Positions 22,993 through 33,765 of a stretch of DNA of 64,000 nucleotides are shown here, piece by piece. The translations under genes and the position numbers were made by a program. The notes below the pieces were generated by a model. It did not search any database and had not been told where the DNA came from. It worked only from the letters and a program-made list of their open reading frames with translations. This stretch comes from Anaeramoeba flamelloides (Eukaryota > Metamonada > Anaeramoebidae). Position 1 is the first letter of the stretch. Each line of letters begins with the position of its first letter. The stretch covers positions 2,232,001 through 2,296,000 of the forward strand of contig JANTQA010000040.1 of NCBI GenBank assembly GCA_027625915.1, written 5' to 3'.

Positions 22993-23255
22993 TTAAATTA
23001 ACATTTCATTCTCTAAAGATTCTTGTTTTTCATAATGCTTGCAAATGTTTAAAAATTTAGTATTTTCTACTTCAATTCCCAAATTCTCATTAGATATTAA
23101 TCGAATTTGTTCTTTTAATCTATTAATTTCAAGATTTGTTTTTTGTTTTATTGAAAGATTAACTCCACACAGCTTTTTTGAAGTTTCGATCGAATTTAAG
23201 AGTCGTGTGACATATTCTAATTTATATAAAAGTTTAATAATTAAAGATATACATG
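22993..23255 (-). CDS. Possible 3' exon of an unrecognised gene
   Basis: A minus-strand open frame ends with a stop at 22993. Its last 80 or so residues look coding: LLYKLEYVTRLLNSIETSKK, NLSIKQKTNLEINRLKEQIR and FLNICKHYEKQESLENEMLI, a charged, heptad-like helix. Further upstream the frame runs into isoleucine-rich AT repeats and is not credible. AAATTAG near 23218-23224 (minus strand) could be a splice acceptor. No upstream exon was identified, because the next region holds a family E element. It may be a short coiled-coil protein end or a gene remnant. Confidence 0.35.
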
Positions 23256-23607
23256 TATCGAAAGTGGGTAAGTATAATAAATAAATAAAAAAATAAATAA
23301 TAATAATAATAATAAACAAATAGATGTGTTAATAATATAAAGTTAAAGATCATCTTAAAATGAAATTAAACTATTTTTAAAAAAAGTTGTTTTTTATATT
23401 TTTTATTTTGATTTAAGTGATCAATTTAATCAGGTGTAATTGATAGAATAATCGTTTCGATATTTTCCCAAATTTGGATTAAAATTCAATAGATCTTTTG
23501 CCCTTTATTGGCAAACTCTTCCCTAGATTAAGTTTCGGCTCTAAAAAACCAAAAAATATGCAAATTTATTTGAAAAATTTACATTTTACACTTAATTCTA
23601 ATATTAC
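23256..23607. other. Intergenic, no gene seen
   Basis: AAT/AAAT repeats near 23280-23320, then AT-rich spacer. Confidence 0.5.
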
Positions 23608-24150
23608 TAAACTAAATTCCAAAAATTTGGACACAGTTTAAACACGTTGAAAGAAAAGCAATAATACACTTTACATTCAATTTGGTAAGAATTTGGATTT
23701 TACAAACTACTATTTCATTTTTTGTCTTTTTTGTTTTGTTTTCATTTCCTTTTTTCTAGTTACGTAATCTATTTCGTTAGATCTGGAAATTTTTTTCGAT
23801 GGTTGATAGAAGGTTAGTGTTGAGTTTAGTTAAATTGAAAAATCACATACAATTGGTTCAATTGTATCTTATCAATTTGATCGATCAATAATTATTGTTG
23901 GCGAAATGTCAACATATTTACCAATACATTTTTTGTTCCGCTCGTTTCATTATTTTGGACACACCAATTTTTATTTTTTTCGTTTTATATTTTTTTCTTT
24001 TATTTGCATGAACATGATTACTTATAAAAACATTAATACTGGGTAACTTAAATGTGGTTTAATATTAGGTTTGGCAAAATATATAATAAATTGGGTTTTT
24101 TTTTTGCCTATTTTTGATTTTGGGTATGTCAAAATTTTTGGAATGGGGTT
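23608..24150 (+). mobile_element. Family E element, uninterrupted copy
   Basis: The ends are TAAACTAAATTCCAAAAATT and, inverted, TAAACCCCATTCCAAAAATT. The interior matches 18685-19700 without the Tc1-like MITE, so it supplies the empty site. No transposase frame. Confidence 0.8.
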
Positions 24151-24462
24151 TATATAAAAATCCAAGATTGTTATTCGTGATTAATTAATTCTTCATAATA
24201 ATTCACTTTATTGATTTGTAAGGCATTCCCCTAATTAAAAATTACAAAGTTTATGATCTCTCATTTTTATATGATATTTTTTAGGTGTGAAAATTCGTGG
24301 TTATTTTTTTCTTTTTGCTCATAATAAATTGGTTTCCAAAGAGTGTTTGATCTCGATAAAAATTTCAAATCGAAGGAAGTACTGATTAAAACTTTTTATT
24401 GTTAAAAAAATTATTTGTCTTCTTAGCCATATTACTTGTTTTTTTTTTTATTGAAATTGGCC

Positions 24463-24689
24463 ATAAGCCAAATTTCAAAATTAGAGACAAACTTTTTTTT
24501 TATTATTTTTTCTTTTTTCATTTGTCTTTCAAAAAATAAAATGATTACACTATATATTTATTCATTAATCTATATTGATTATTATCTCGAAATACTTTCG
24601 TAAAATACATTATTATTCAATAAAAAAAACAATTAAACAAAATTTTTTTCTGATGAAAAATCTGCCCCTATTTTTGAAATTTAGCTTAC
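24463..24689. mobile_element. MITE, TAAGCTAAATTTC family, copy 2 (inverted)
   Basis: It shares the ends and the AATCTGCCCCTATTTTTGAA block with 2335-2560, in opposite orientation. Confidence 0.7.
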
Positions 24690-24937
24690 ATCGTTTTCTC
24701 CAAAAAAAGTGTTATTTTAGTATTTCATTCATTTTTTCTTGAAATTGATCATTCCTCATTTTCTTTAAAAAAAAATATGTAATTTATTTTTTTCATTTTT
24801 TCGAAATATTTTGATGAGTATATTTAGAATAATAAATCATTCATAGACACTGGTTCAGTAAGTATTAACACCCCTCTTAATTTTATATTATCAATTTGCG
24901 GATAGAAATACCTTATACGAAAATATTATTTGAAATA

Positions 24938-25437
24938 GAGTACTAAAAAAAATCCAGGACATGGAAATAATACCCGGTAAGATTTTTAATTGTTAATATT
25001 AGGAAAATTGTTGTGTAATTTCATTTCTTTTCAATCAAATCCTTTTTATAAATAACCATTTTTTTTTTCTGAACAAAGTAATAAACTTACATAAAGTTCA
25101 TTACAGTGGAGTGTCTATATAATACCGATTTAATTGCTTGATAGCCTAAAAAGATCTACCCTATTTTGAAAAACAATAGAGTGTTATATAGAGATTTGCG
25201 AGAGTTTGGAAAATGACAATTATTCTTGCTTTTTGGTTTATTGAATGGTGTTTTGAACAAGTGTAATTTAATTAATCATCAGTCTAATAAGTGGGTAAGT
25301 TATAATTTTAAAAGTTTGATTCATAAGAAAAAGGATTTGATTTTAAATATTTGCAATTACACACCAATTTTACTAATATTAACAATTAAAAACCCCATCG
25401 GGTATTATTTTCATGTAAGGTATTTTTTTCAATACTC
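24938..25437 (+). mobile_element. TA-flanked MITE (family T), copy 1
   Basis: A 500-base element with TA on both sides. The ends GAGTACTAAAAAAAATCC and, inverted, GAGTATTGAAAAAAATACC continue into GGACATG and TTACATG blocks. The interior is the inverse complement of the copy at 33867-34355. The 92-residue frame that starts inside has no known domain. This copy lies in intergenic DNA. Confidence 0.85.
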
Positions 25438-27300
25438 TATAAAAAAAAAATACACCATTTTTTGGAAATACCTTGTTTATAATAATTTTTTGAGAGTCAT
25501 TTGAACTGAAATGCACCAATATAATTTACTGTCAAATACAACATCTTTTATTTATAGACTAATCTATGGCGACGCTAACACCTTAAACAAAGGATTTTAT
25601 TGAAAGTTTTGAAAATAAATCATTTTTCAATAATTTTTGCCCAGTAATAACTTGAGAAATGTTACTCCAACTTTTTTGACCCTTTTTTTTTCATCTTTAT
25701 TTTATAATTTTTTTTTTGGAGAAAAATTAAATTACTTTAGTATCAAAAGAGAAAAGTTTATTTAAAATAAAATCTTTTCTTAATTAAAAAACATGTTTGA
25801 AAAAAATTTTTAATTTTGAAGTGGGCTGTAATTATTGGTAAAAATTGTATTTACAAAAATTAGAAAAAAAAAAAAAAATGTTATGAACAGTGAATAATAA
25901 AAGAGGTTTTGATGATAACTTGTATTATGATGATATTAACAATAAAATTCCGATAGTATCTGAAAAAATCGTGATTGGACCTACTTTATCGCGAAAAATC
26001 ATAAAATATCGAAGATCAACATTATCACGATATAATAATTATTGCAAAAAAAATGAAAATTATTTTTTTAAAATCACTTTACAAATATATCTTGAATTTT
26101 ACAAAACAAAACACTTTTACAATTCTTTTACCCTTTGAAAATGTTAGAAAGTGTTTGAAAGGGTTGTAAAGTGTCTTCAAGTGTTTGAAAGATATGAAAG
26201 ACATAAAACTTTATAAAAGGCACGGGGCTGTTTGTAATGGAAAAAAAAATGTGCTTCTCTTTTCATTTTTTTTTTTTTACAAAAGTAAAAGCTCTATGTG
26301 AATTTTATGATCAAACAAATAATCGTCCATTTCAGAAATGTACTTGAATATAAAATAGAGACATGTTTTTTTAAAATGAAATTATTACCTTCAAAAGTTG
26401 GTTAACCAAAAAAAAGAAAGATTAATTTTCCTTCTTATTGGTGATTGATTAAAAAAACCCTTTAAACTCTCATTTGTGTTTTTTTTTTTTTGTACAATAC
26501 AAAGATAAGAGCAGAAGAAAAAGAAAACAAATGTACAAATAATCAAAATAATTGGCGATAATGTGTCTAGATTGTTGTGAAAGCCTTTGAAACATTAACC
26601 AACCCCTTTCAGCTTTCCTAGAATATTGAAAATGTTTTAAACCCAAGAACACATTCTTTAAAGAACGCGTGAAGGGTTGGTTATTTTAGAAGCTCTTTTT
26701 ATTCAGAGCAATTTATAACACCATGGTTGACTGAGAAACTATTTATTTGCCTTTTTTTATTCCGTTTGTTGAATGATCTAAAGGAAAAAAGGAAATTGAA
26801 ATGAATTTTTTTTTCATTTATTTTTCAAAAAAAACTTGAAAAATTAATATATCATTTTTGTTCAATGTGGAGACACCAGCAAAAAAGTTTTTAAGAAACT
26901 CTTTTGATCCTCTTTTTATCGTTTTTTTTTGTATTTATTCAAATTGAAAGATTTGGTTGTTGTGAATTGTGTTGTTTTGTTTAAATTTGGTTGAATTAGA
27001 TCTCTTTTATGAGGAGATTTGTCTTGAAGGATGTAGAAAAACACTTGGATCATATGATCTATTTTATATCTTGTTTGACTTGAAAGTAGAATTTGAGTGA
27101 ACTGTATTTTTCATTAAACACAAAATAAAAACCAAAAACCACAGTTCAAGAAAAAGAGAAAACATTCAAAAAAACAAACAACAGTTATTTACAAAAACAA
27201 TATACACATAATTTTGAATGATCATGTAATCAAAAAAAAAAAGTGAATACGGGTTATTTAACAAACTGTACTCATATTCATTAAAAAAACAAAAATATGT
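25438..27300. other. Intergenic, no firm gene
   Basis: A fragment at about 25560-25590 (AATCTATGGCGACGCTAACACC then TTAA) matches the inverse left end of the 54637 TTAA element. An 82-residue frame at 25890-26138 (MNNKRGFDDNLYYDDINN...) has mildly coding-like composition but no support. The stretch 26470-26630 on the minus strand may be a terminal exon of the gene at 27.5 kb. Confidence 0.4.
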
Positions 27301-27430
27301 GGGTGTTTTCAAAAAGTGTGTACTAAAAGTTTGATAAAGTGTCTTCCCAAACTGCTCTAATTTACACTTTTTGGCAGTTTTATTAACACCTTATCAAGCT
27401 TTTATTCCGAACTTTTTGAAAACAGCTGTA
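27301..27430. mobile_element. Small foldback MITE, TACAGCTGTTTTCAAAAAGT ends
   Basis: The left arm GTGTTTTCAAAAAGTGTG pairs with the right arm ending AACTTTTTGAAAACAGCTGTA, with AGTTTGATAAAGTGTC and its inverse further in. A related element lies at 40416-40632 in a protease intron. Confidence 0.6.
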
Positions 27431-27526
27431 CCAAAAAAAAACGTTATGTTTTTTTTTATTAAAATTTCAATTTTTTTTGGTTGTTGTTCAAAAATTAAAT
27501 TAAAAACTGTTTTTTTATTCACTTAC

Positions 27527-27851
27527 CCTTTGAATTCTTGATCTCATCTCGAAGTAGCTTTCTTTTTAAAAGTATTCTTGATGTTATTTCGTTTTGTTTT
27601 TTTTCGTAATACCGAATAAGCCTTTTCTGTTCTTTTTTTAAAATCGATCTTTGTTTTTTGGTTTGGGCTTTGTCGAAATCAATTTTCTTTTTCAGCAAAG
27701 CTTCGATATCTTTTTGGTCTTCGATCTCTTCAAGTCTTTCAATACCCATCTCTTCCTGTTTGGTATCTTTTTCCTTTGTTGTTTTGTTTGGGTTTCTGTT
27801 GGTACGATCTTTTAAAATGGAATTTTCCTTTGTAATTTCTGAGTCACTCAT
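27527..27851 (-). CDS. Charged coiled-coil protein, first exon
   Basis: The minus-strand exon begins ATG (MSDSEITKENSILKD) and runs 108 codons, then one base before a GTAAGT donor at 27526-27521. An in-frame ATG 17 codons upstream is possible, but MLRNFLSFF... looks like read-through of leader. The residues are mostly Lys, Glu, Arg and Gln with a long predicted helix (IEALLKKKIDFDKAQTKK, LKKEQKRLIRYYEKKQNE). The 3' exon is uncertain. A candidate at about 26480-26628 would end in a single hydrophobic segment plus a Lys-rich tail (FDYLYICFLFLLLLSLY then KKKKHK), making a tail-anchored protein. That would need an intron of about 0.9 kb. No family is recognised. Confidence 0.5.
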
Positions 27852-28554
27852 AGTGTTGTTACTTGATGAAAAACAAAAAAATGATAAAAAATTTCTCAAC
27901 ATAAAACTGTTCCAATCTTGGCTCTGTAATCGAAAATTTGAAATACGAACAGAAATTAGAGAAAAATAAATTTACTTTAGACTCACAATGGTCATTTGAG
28001 AACCACTCAATTGTTATGAAAATTATATCTTGATTACAAAAATAGATTGGGCTTTTTTTTTTTGACTAAGAACACCAATAATTATAATCACTTTTTACAC
28101 CAATCTCACAAGTTTTTCAATTGGTTATTGATTAAAATTGCACAAGAAAGTGTTTATTTGTAATTATGAAGTGAAACAAAATCATTGTGTATCTTTAGAA
28201 TTTGTTGATAAAACTAAGAATATTTGATCTTGATCCCATCTATCTGGAGGATCAAAAGACTCAAACAGCCTAATATTTTCAAGTATTCAAATTTTAATCT
28301 TATAATGTGACCAAAACCAAGTATTTCTGAGAGGCACAGAGTCTGTTATTTTCACCAGCTTTGAGGAAGAATAATTCAGATTCACAAAATTTATATTGTT
28401 TCTTAGGGTTTTATTATATAAGTGGAAAAATAATTTCTTGATTTTTAAAGTTTTATATCTCATCATAACTAGATGTGATATCAGAAGTTTCTTCTTAAGA
28501 TTGATTTTTATCAAAATAAATCTAAAAAATAGTGATATCATTTTTACCCTTTTT
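27852..28554. other. Upstream of the 27.5-kb gene; no firm gene
   Basis: A minus-strand frame at 28287-28541 ends SSSKLVKITDSVPLRNTWFW... and looks slightly coding, but has no domain or clear splice partners, so it is not called. Confidence 0.35.
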
Positions 28555-28558
28555 TAAG

Positions 28559-29116
28559 GTTTACAATCCTTGAAAAATGAAAAAAGATTATCTTGTGTAG
28601 CTTGAGACAACTTGTGAATTTAAGTATTTAGCTGATCATTCTTGTGCTTGGTATGGGTTTTAATAGTGCCTCGAAATGGCAATTTTTGACAATTTTTTTT
28701 TAATTTTTCCGAAATCCGAATTGAAGAGTGTAAGATTAATAGATTGGTAGTTGTTTAAATTTAAATTTTGATAATTAGGTTGTAGAAGAAAATTTTCATT
28801 TATTTTTTTGTCAATTAACTAGATGAAAAAAATTCTTTTTTTAAAAGCTCCAAACAACACCAAACCTTATTTAAAAATTTCAATCAAAAACCCACAAACC
28901 ACATTTTTTTATAACTTATGGTCCAGCCAATAAATTAATTTTATACTCTTCAATTCGGATTTCGGAAAAATTAAAAAAAAATTGTCAAAAATTGCCATTT
29001 CGAGGCACTATTAAAACCCATACCAAGCACAAGAATGATCAGCTAAATACTTAAATTCACAAGTTGTCTCAAGCTACACAAGATAATCTTTTTTCATTTT
29101 TCAGGGATTGTAAACC
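28559..29116 (+). mobile_element. TTAA-type long-TIR element (family C), copy 2, intact
   Basis: Flanked by TTAA at 28555-28558 and 29117-29120. The arms of about 180 bases are nearly identical inverse complements (GGTTTACAATCC..., with GCTGATCATTCTTGTGC and ATGGCAATTTTTGACAATT inside), around a spacer of about 200 bases. It holds no coding sequence. The near-identical arms suggest recent movement. It provides the empty site for the family D insertion in copy 1. Confidence 0.88.
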
Positions 29117-29120
29117 TTAA

Positions 29121-30300
29121 TTCCTGACAAGATCATTAAAATAAGTTGATCCAAAAAATTAAAAATTTACTAATTTTACCCTTTTTAATAACTTCAATTA
29201 TAATATACAGTATTGGTTAATTAAGTTCTTGTATCAAAAAATATTTTTAGAGATATTTTACAAATTTATGTTGAAGAATCCTATATCTGAGGTTCTATTT
29301 AGATTTTTTTCAAATTTAATATCAATCAAGATTTTATAAAAATTTATACACATAAGGGGTTATTTTATGTTATTTTAAAATTATTTTAAATCTGATAAAG
29401 ATCTTACAAATAGGGGATCAATTATTTTGACTATTAAAGAATTATTTGTTGATTTAAATAAAAAAAAAAATCTTTTTTTTTTGTTTTTGCTTAGGCTTTT
29501 TTTACTTTTTGAAATAAACAGAAAATTTTAGAAATTTTCAGTTTATTTCAAAAATTAAAAAAAAACTAAGGAAAGCATCCTCGGTGCACTGTAGAGTACC
29601 ATAGAGTTCCTAGGTTTACTTGAGATTTTCTATTTTATCTATAAAGTGTTCTAGATTTTTTTTTACTTTAGAAATAAACAGAAAATTTATTAAAATTTTC
29701 GGTTTATTTCTAAGGTAAAAAAAACCTAACGAAAATCTATTGCTTTTATAAATAAACACAGAACCCGAGAAAACCAAACAGTAGTTTAACGGAATTTAAA
29801 AGAAATGGGTAGATTCTCTTAGATTTTATTCAATTATTATGAACACTGTGAAACCTAGCGTAAGTGTACTAAGTTTTTTTTTTTTTTTTACTTTAGGAAT
29901 AAACCCAAAATTTCTTAAATTTTCTTTTTGTATTAAAAATTAAAAAAAACCTAACCGAAAAATCAAAGAGGATTTTTTCAATTTAAATCAACAAATAATT
30001 CTTTAATTGTCCTAATAATTGATCCAATATTTGTAAAATCTTTATCAGATTTAAAATAATTTCAAAATATAATACATGGGTTCTTAACTGTGTGGAAATA
30101 TTTTTTTTCAATTTTAAGAATTAAATTTGAAAAAAAAAAATTAATATAACCTGGAAAATAGGATTCTTCCGACTTAAATCATAAAATACCTTTAAAAATA
30201 TTTTTTGATACAAGAACTTAATTAAACAATAGTGTTAATTATAATTGAAGTTATTAAAATCTGTAAAATTAGCAAATGTTTATTTTTTTTTGAAGAAATT
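29121..30300. repeat. Large palindrome of family G
   Basis: The left arm (about 29150-29570) and the right arm (about 29880-30300) are inverted copies of the same sequence, about 400 bases each. The shared blocks include AAAATATTTTTAGAGATATTT, ATTATTTTGACTATTAAAG and GAAATAAACAGAAAATTT. The middle has another pair of inverted GAAATAAACAGAAAATTT segments and the motif CTGTAGAGTACCATAGAG. It could fold into a long hairpin. Confidence 0.7.
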
Positions 30301-30329
30301 TTTTCAACTTACTAGCTTGAAAAAAAAAA

Positions 30330-30760
30330 ATTGAAAAAAAAAAATTATACAAAATTACTCCATTCCTTAACCTTTCATCTTTAATAATAAAGTTTATTCA
30401 CAATATAATCAAAATTCCAGATCTTTAATTCCATGGAACTATTGTATTTATTGTTGTTAGTAAAACAATCTTTTTTAAAAGTCTCTAGTCAAGAAAAAAA
30501 GAGGCATTTTTCGAAGGTTAAAAATTCCAAATTAACTGAAGAAAATATTATAGTTTAATTCAACCTGGAGAGATTTACTTTGAGAGACAATAACAAATAG
30601 TTTTGAAAAAATTGTACTCATCTAATAAAAATTAAACAGATAAAAAAATTATGGATGATAATTATTGAGAGTACTAAGTTTTCAAAGATTTAAACGAATA
30701 GAGAAAAATCTTTGATTTTACTCAATTCTTTTAAATTCTGGAAAAGTGAAAGACGTTTTT
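30330..30760 (+). repeat. Dispersed repeat, copy 1 (CCATTCCTTAACCTTTCATC)
   Basis: About 400 bases matching 62640-63040 in the same orientation, including AATAAAGTTTATTCACAATA, TTTTTCGAAGGTTAAAAATT and ATAATAACAAATAGTTTTGA. It ends in the AAAAGAATAGAGAAAAATCT block that also occurs again at about 30890. Confidence 0.75.
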
Positions 30761-31310
30761 TTTTAACTTTTTGAAATAAACCGAAAATTTCAATAGATTT
30801 TCTGTTCAACTCTAAAAGGGAAAAAAAACCTAATGAAAGTGTCCGTCAAGTGCCGTAGAGTTCTGTAGAGTGCCTAGTTTTTCTAAAATTCAAAAGAATA
30901 GAGAAAAATCTTTTGGTTTACTCAATTATTTTAAATTCTGGAGAAGCTAACGATAGTTTTATTTAATTTAAGAAATAAATAATACCCTAATAGTCAAAAT
31001 AATTGTTGATCCGTTTGAAAGATATTTATCAAATTTAAAATACTTTTCAAATATCTGATTATAATCTCTTAACAGTGGAAATAAAAATATTCAAATTTTT
31101 TACTATTAAAATTTGAAAAAAATCTTAAGAGAACCTTTGAAAATTGAATTTTCGAACTTAAATTGTATAATATCTTTGTAAATAATTTTTGATCAAAGAT
31201 CTTTTATTAACCCATAGTGTTTATTATAAGTGAAGTTATCAAAAAGTTAAAAATTAGTAAATGTTTAATTTTTTTTTGAAAAAATTTTTTCATGATCGTG
31301 AAATCATAAC
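30761..31310 (-). repeat. Further family G arm
   Basis: About 30960-31265 is the inverse of the 20720-21060 copy. Near 30838-30880 lies a run of GTAGAGT-type short repeats (AGTGCCGTAGAGTTCTGTAG). Confidence 0.6.
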
Positions 31311-33765
31311 ATTTCAGAAAATTTGTAATTATTACCAAATTTAGGAAACCAAAACTTTGTTATATATATATATATATTGTTTATTTAGATTATTTTCAGA
31401 TCTAACTTTATCACCCAATTTAAACCTGAACCGAATATACACATATGACTAATATCTTTAGATCAAATTAGTAATTTCGGAACAAATAACATGTATTAAA
31501 TTTTAGTTATTGATTTTTGGTTGTAAACATTGGTTATTTAAACCACCTTCGTTTTCTTTTTTCATTTAGTTTACAATTAAAAAGTTTTTATTCGTTTTTT
31601 TCAGCACAAACTATATTTTTAAAAAGATAAATTGTTTTTTTTCTCTGATCTCAAAAAAAGTTACCAAAATTATAATGTTGAGTATCAATTTAGATTTATA
31701 CAATTCTTGGATACAAATTAAACTGAATTTTTTTATATATGATCAGATCTTATTTCTATTAATTACTCATAAAAAAAAAAAAAAAAAATCTGAACACCAG
31801 CATTTTTATATAAGATACTTGACTCTACAAAAGTTATGAGCACTCATCTTAACTAATCTTCATTAAAAAAATGCAAATCTTTGATGTCTTTTGTAGAAAA
31901 TTTTGTTGCATTTTGTTTGTTACCTTATCAAAATTATTTTAGATCTTGAAAAAAAAAATTGTAATAAAAAAACTATTTCTTCTTTCACTTTAACCTCAGT
32001 CGTCAATACGCATTTTGAGAAAACAAAGTTCTTCATTTCTAATTATTTGGAAAATCATTTTGCCTGATCCCAACAAAAGGGATTACAATATTTGAGTCAA
32101 TCCTTTTGAAAGAAGGGTAAAAGAAAAAAGGTGATATTTTTTCGATTCCAAAAAGACAGAATAAATTTTTTTTCAATTAATATTAGTTGAGTATAATTGG
32201 GCATCAAAGAAAGATGAATCAGGTTAAACCAGTATTAGTCCCCACCCCAATTCATACCATTAAAAGATATAATCGTTTTAGTGTCACTATGAAAATTGAT
32301 AAAACATCATCATATTAAGTAACTATTTTAAAATTGTCTTTTAGTGAATAGAAAATTCTATTTCTACCTTATAATGAAAAAAATAATTAGGATTTCTATT
32401 GTTTCATTAAAATAGGAATTGTAATTTTAGAAGTTATAAAGATAACAATTGAATTGCAAAACAAAATCAAAAAAAGCTGAGAAAATTAGAAAGTTTTTTT
32501 TTTGGTTATTGTTTTTAAATTCTAATAACTTTAAATTTTTAGACTTTTTTGAGAATAAAGATCACAATTAAATACAATCTTTTGAAAAAGGTGAAAACTT
32601 TTTTACAGTTTTCTATTTGAAAAAAAGTAAAAAACTTGTAGAATTCCAACTTTTTTAAGAGTTTTTTGTTTAAATAAAACGAGGGTTCAACTTTTAAATA
32701 TGAGGTAGAGATTGGGGTTTGAAGAAAAGCACTTTTTTATAAAATTTTTTTTCTTTTTGAAAATACAAAACTTTAAAAAATTTTTAATTCTCACAAGCTT
32801 TGATAAAAATTAAAGTACTCACTTTTTTAAAATAGTAGTATTTTTTTTAAAAAGTTTATTTGTAAAAAATAAAAAATTTGATTATAAATTTTAATCTGTC
32901 ATCTTTCTCCTCTTAAACTTTTATAAAAATTTAGTGTTTTGGAAACATGACAAAATTTTATACTCTAAAATTAAGGAGTAGGTGTTTTAAATATTCTTTA
33001 AGAGGTTGAAACGGTTATAAACCTTACTAGTTTGACGTAAAATTTCACATTTGGATTTTACTTTTTGTTATATTTTTTTTCTTTTTTGATATCAAAAGTT
33101 GAAAATTAGAAATTTAACAGTTGTGAAATTAATATTTTAGTTTGGTAAATCCTTAACTTTACTGCAATTAATTAAAATTTCAACTGGATTGAAAATTGTC
33201 TCAAATAATGAATGATTTTCATAATTATCTTCCAAATATATTTGTAAAGAGGTATTTTTTTAGGGACAAGGTTGTTTGGATAGTATTTTTATAGATCAAA
33301 AATTATAATAATAATTGTAGAATTATTTCAGACCAAAACTTGAGAATTTCTTTTTGAAAAATTCTAGTTTTTGAAGATAATACTCACTTTTTGAAAATTT
33401 TTATCTTCTTCAAATAGTCAATTTTATGATCTAATTTATTAAATTTGATCTCTAATTTTTCAAATACAACCTAATGGTATATTGTGGAAAAGAACGAGAA
33501 TTGAAAAAATCATTGATCTCGATTTTATTAATTATCATTTTGAAAAAAACTTTATTTAGAAAAAGGGTTTAAAAAAAATTTTAAAAATAACTGAGACAAA
33601 AAGAAAATGATAAGAATGTGTTAGTTGGGTTATAATTTTCTTTTGCTTTTTTTTCTCCCATAAATTTTTGCTAAAAAGGATAATAAAAATTTCATATTTT
33701 TCAAAACTACTTTTTTTTACTTTTAAATTCGGATATTTTCAGAATACCTTTTCCAAAAAAATATA
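31311..33765. other. Intergenic, no gene seen
   Basis: About 2.4 kb of AT-rich DNA with a TA microsatellite at 31362-31378. No supported gene, repeat family or RNA on either strand. Confidence 0.5.

Noticed and set aside
25226-25504. 92-residue open frame in the family T MITE
   Set aside because: It is not conserved as an open frame in the other family T copy (33867-34355) and runs across the element edge.
25890-26138. 82-residue frame MNNKRGFDDNLYYDD...
   Set aside because: The start looks coding but the second half is AT-rich filler. There is no domain, splice evidence or homologous copy.
28287-28541. 84-residue minus-strand frame
   Set aside because: Mildly coding-like C-terminal half, but no domain and no partner exon; not called as a gene.
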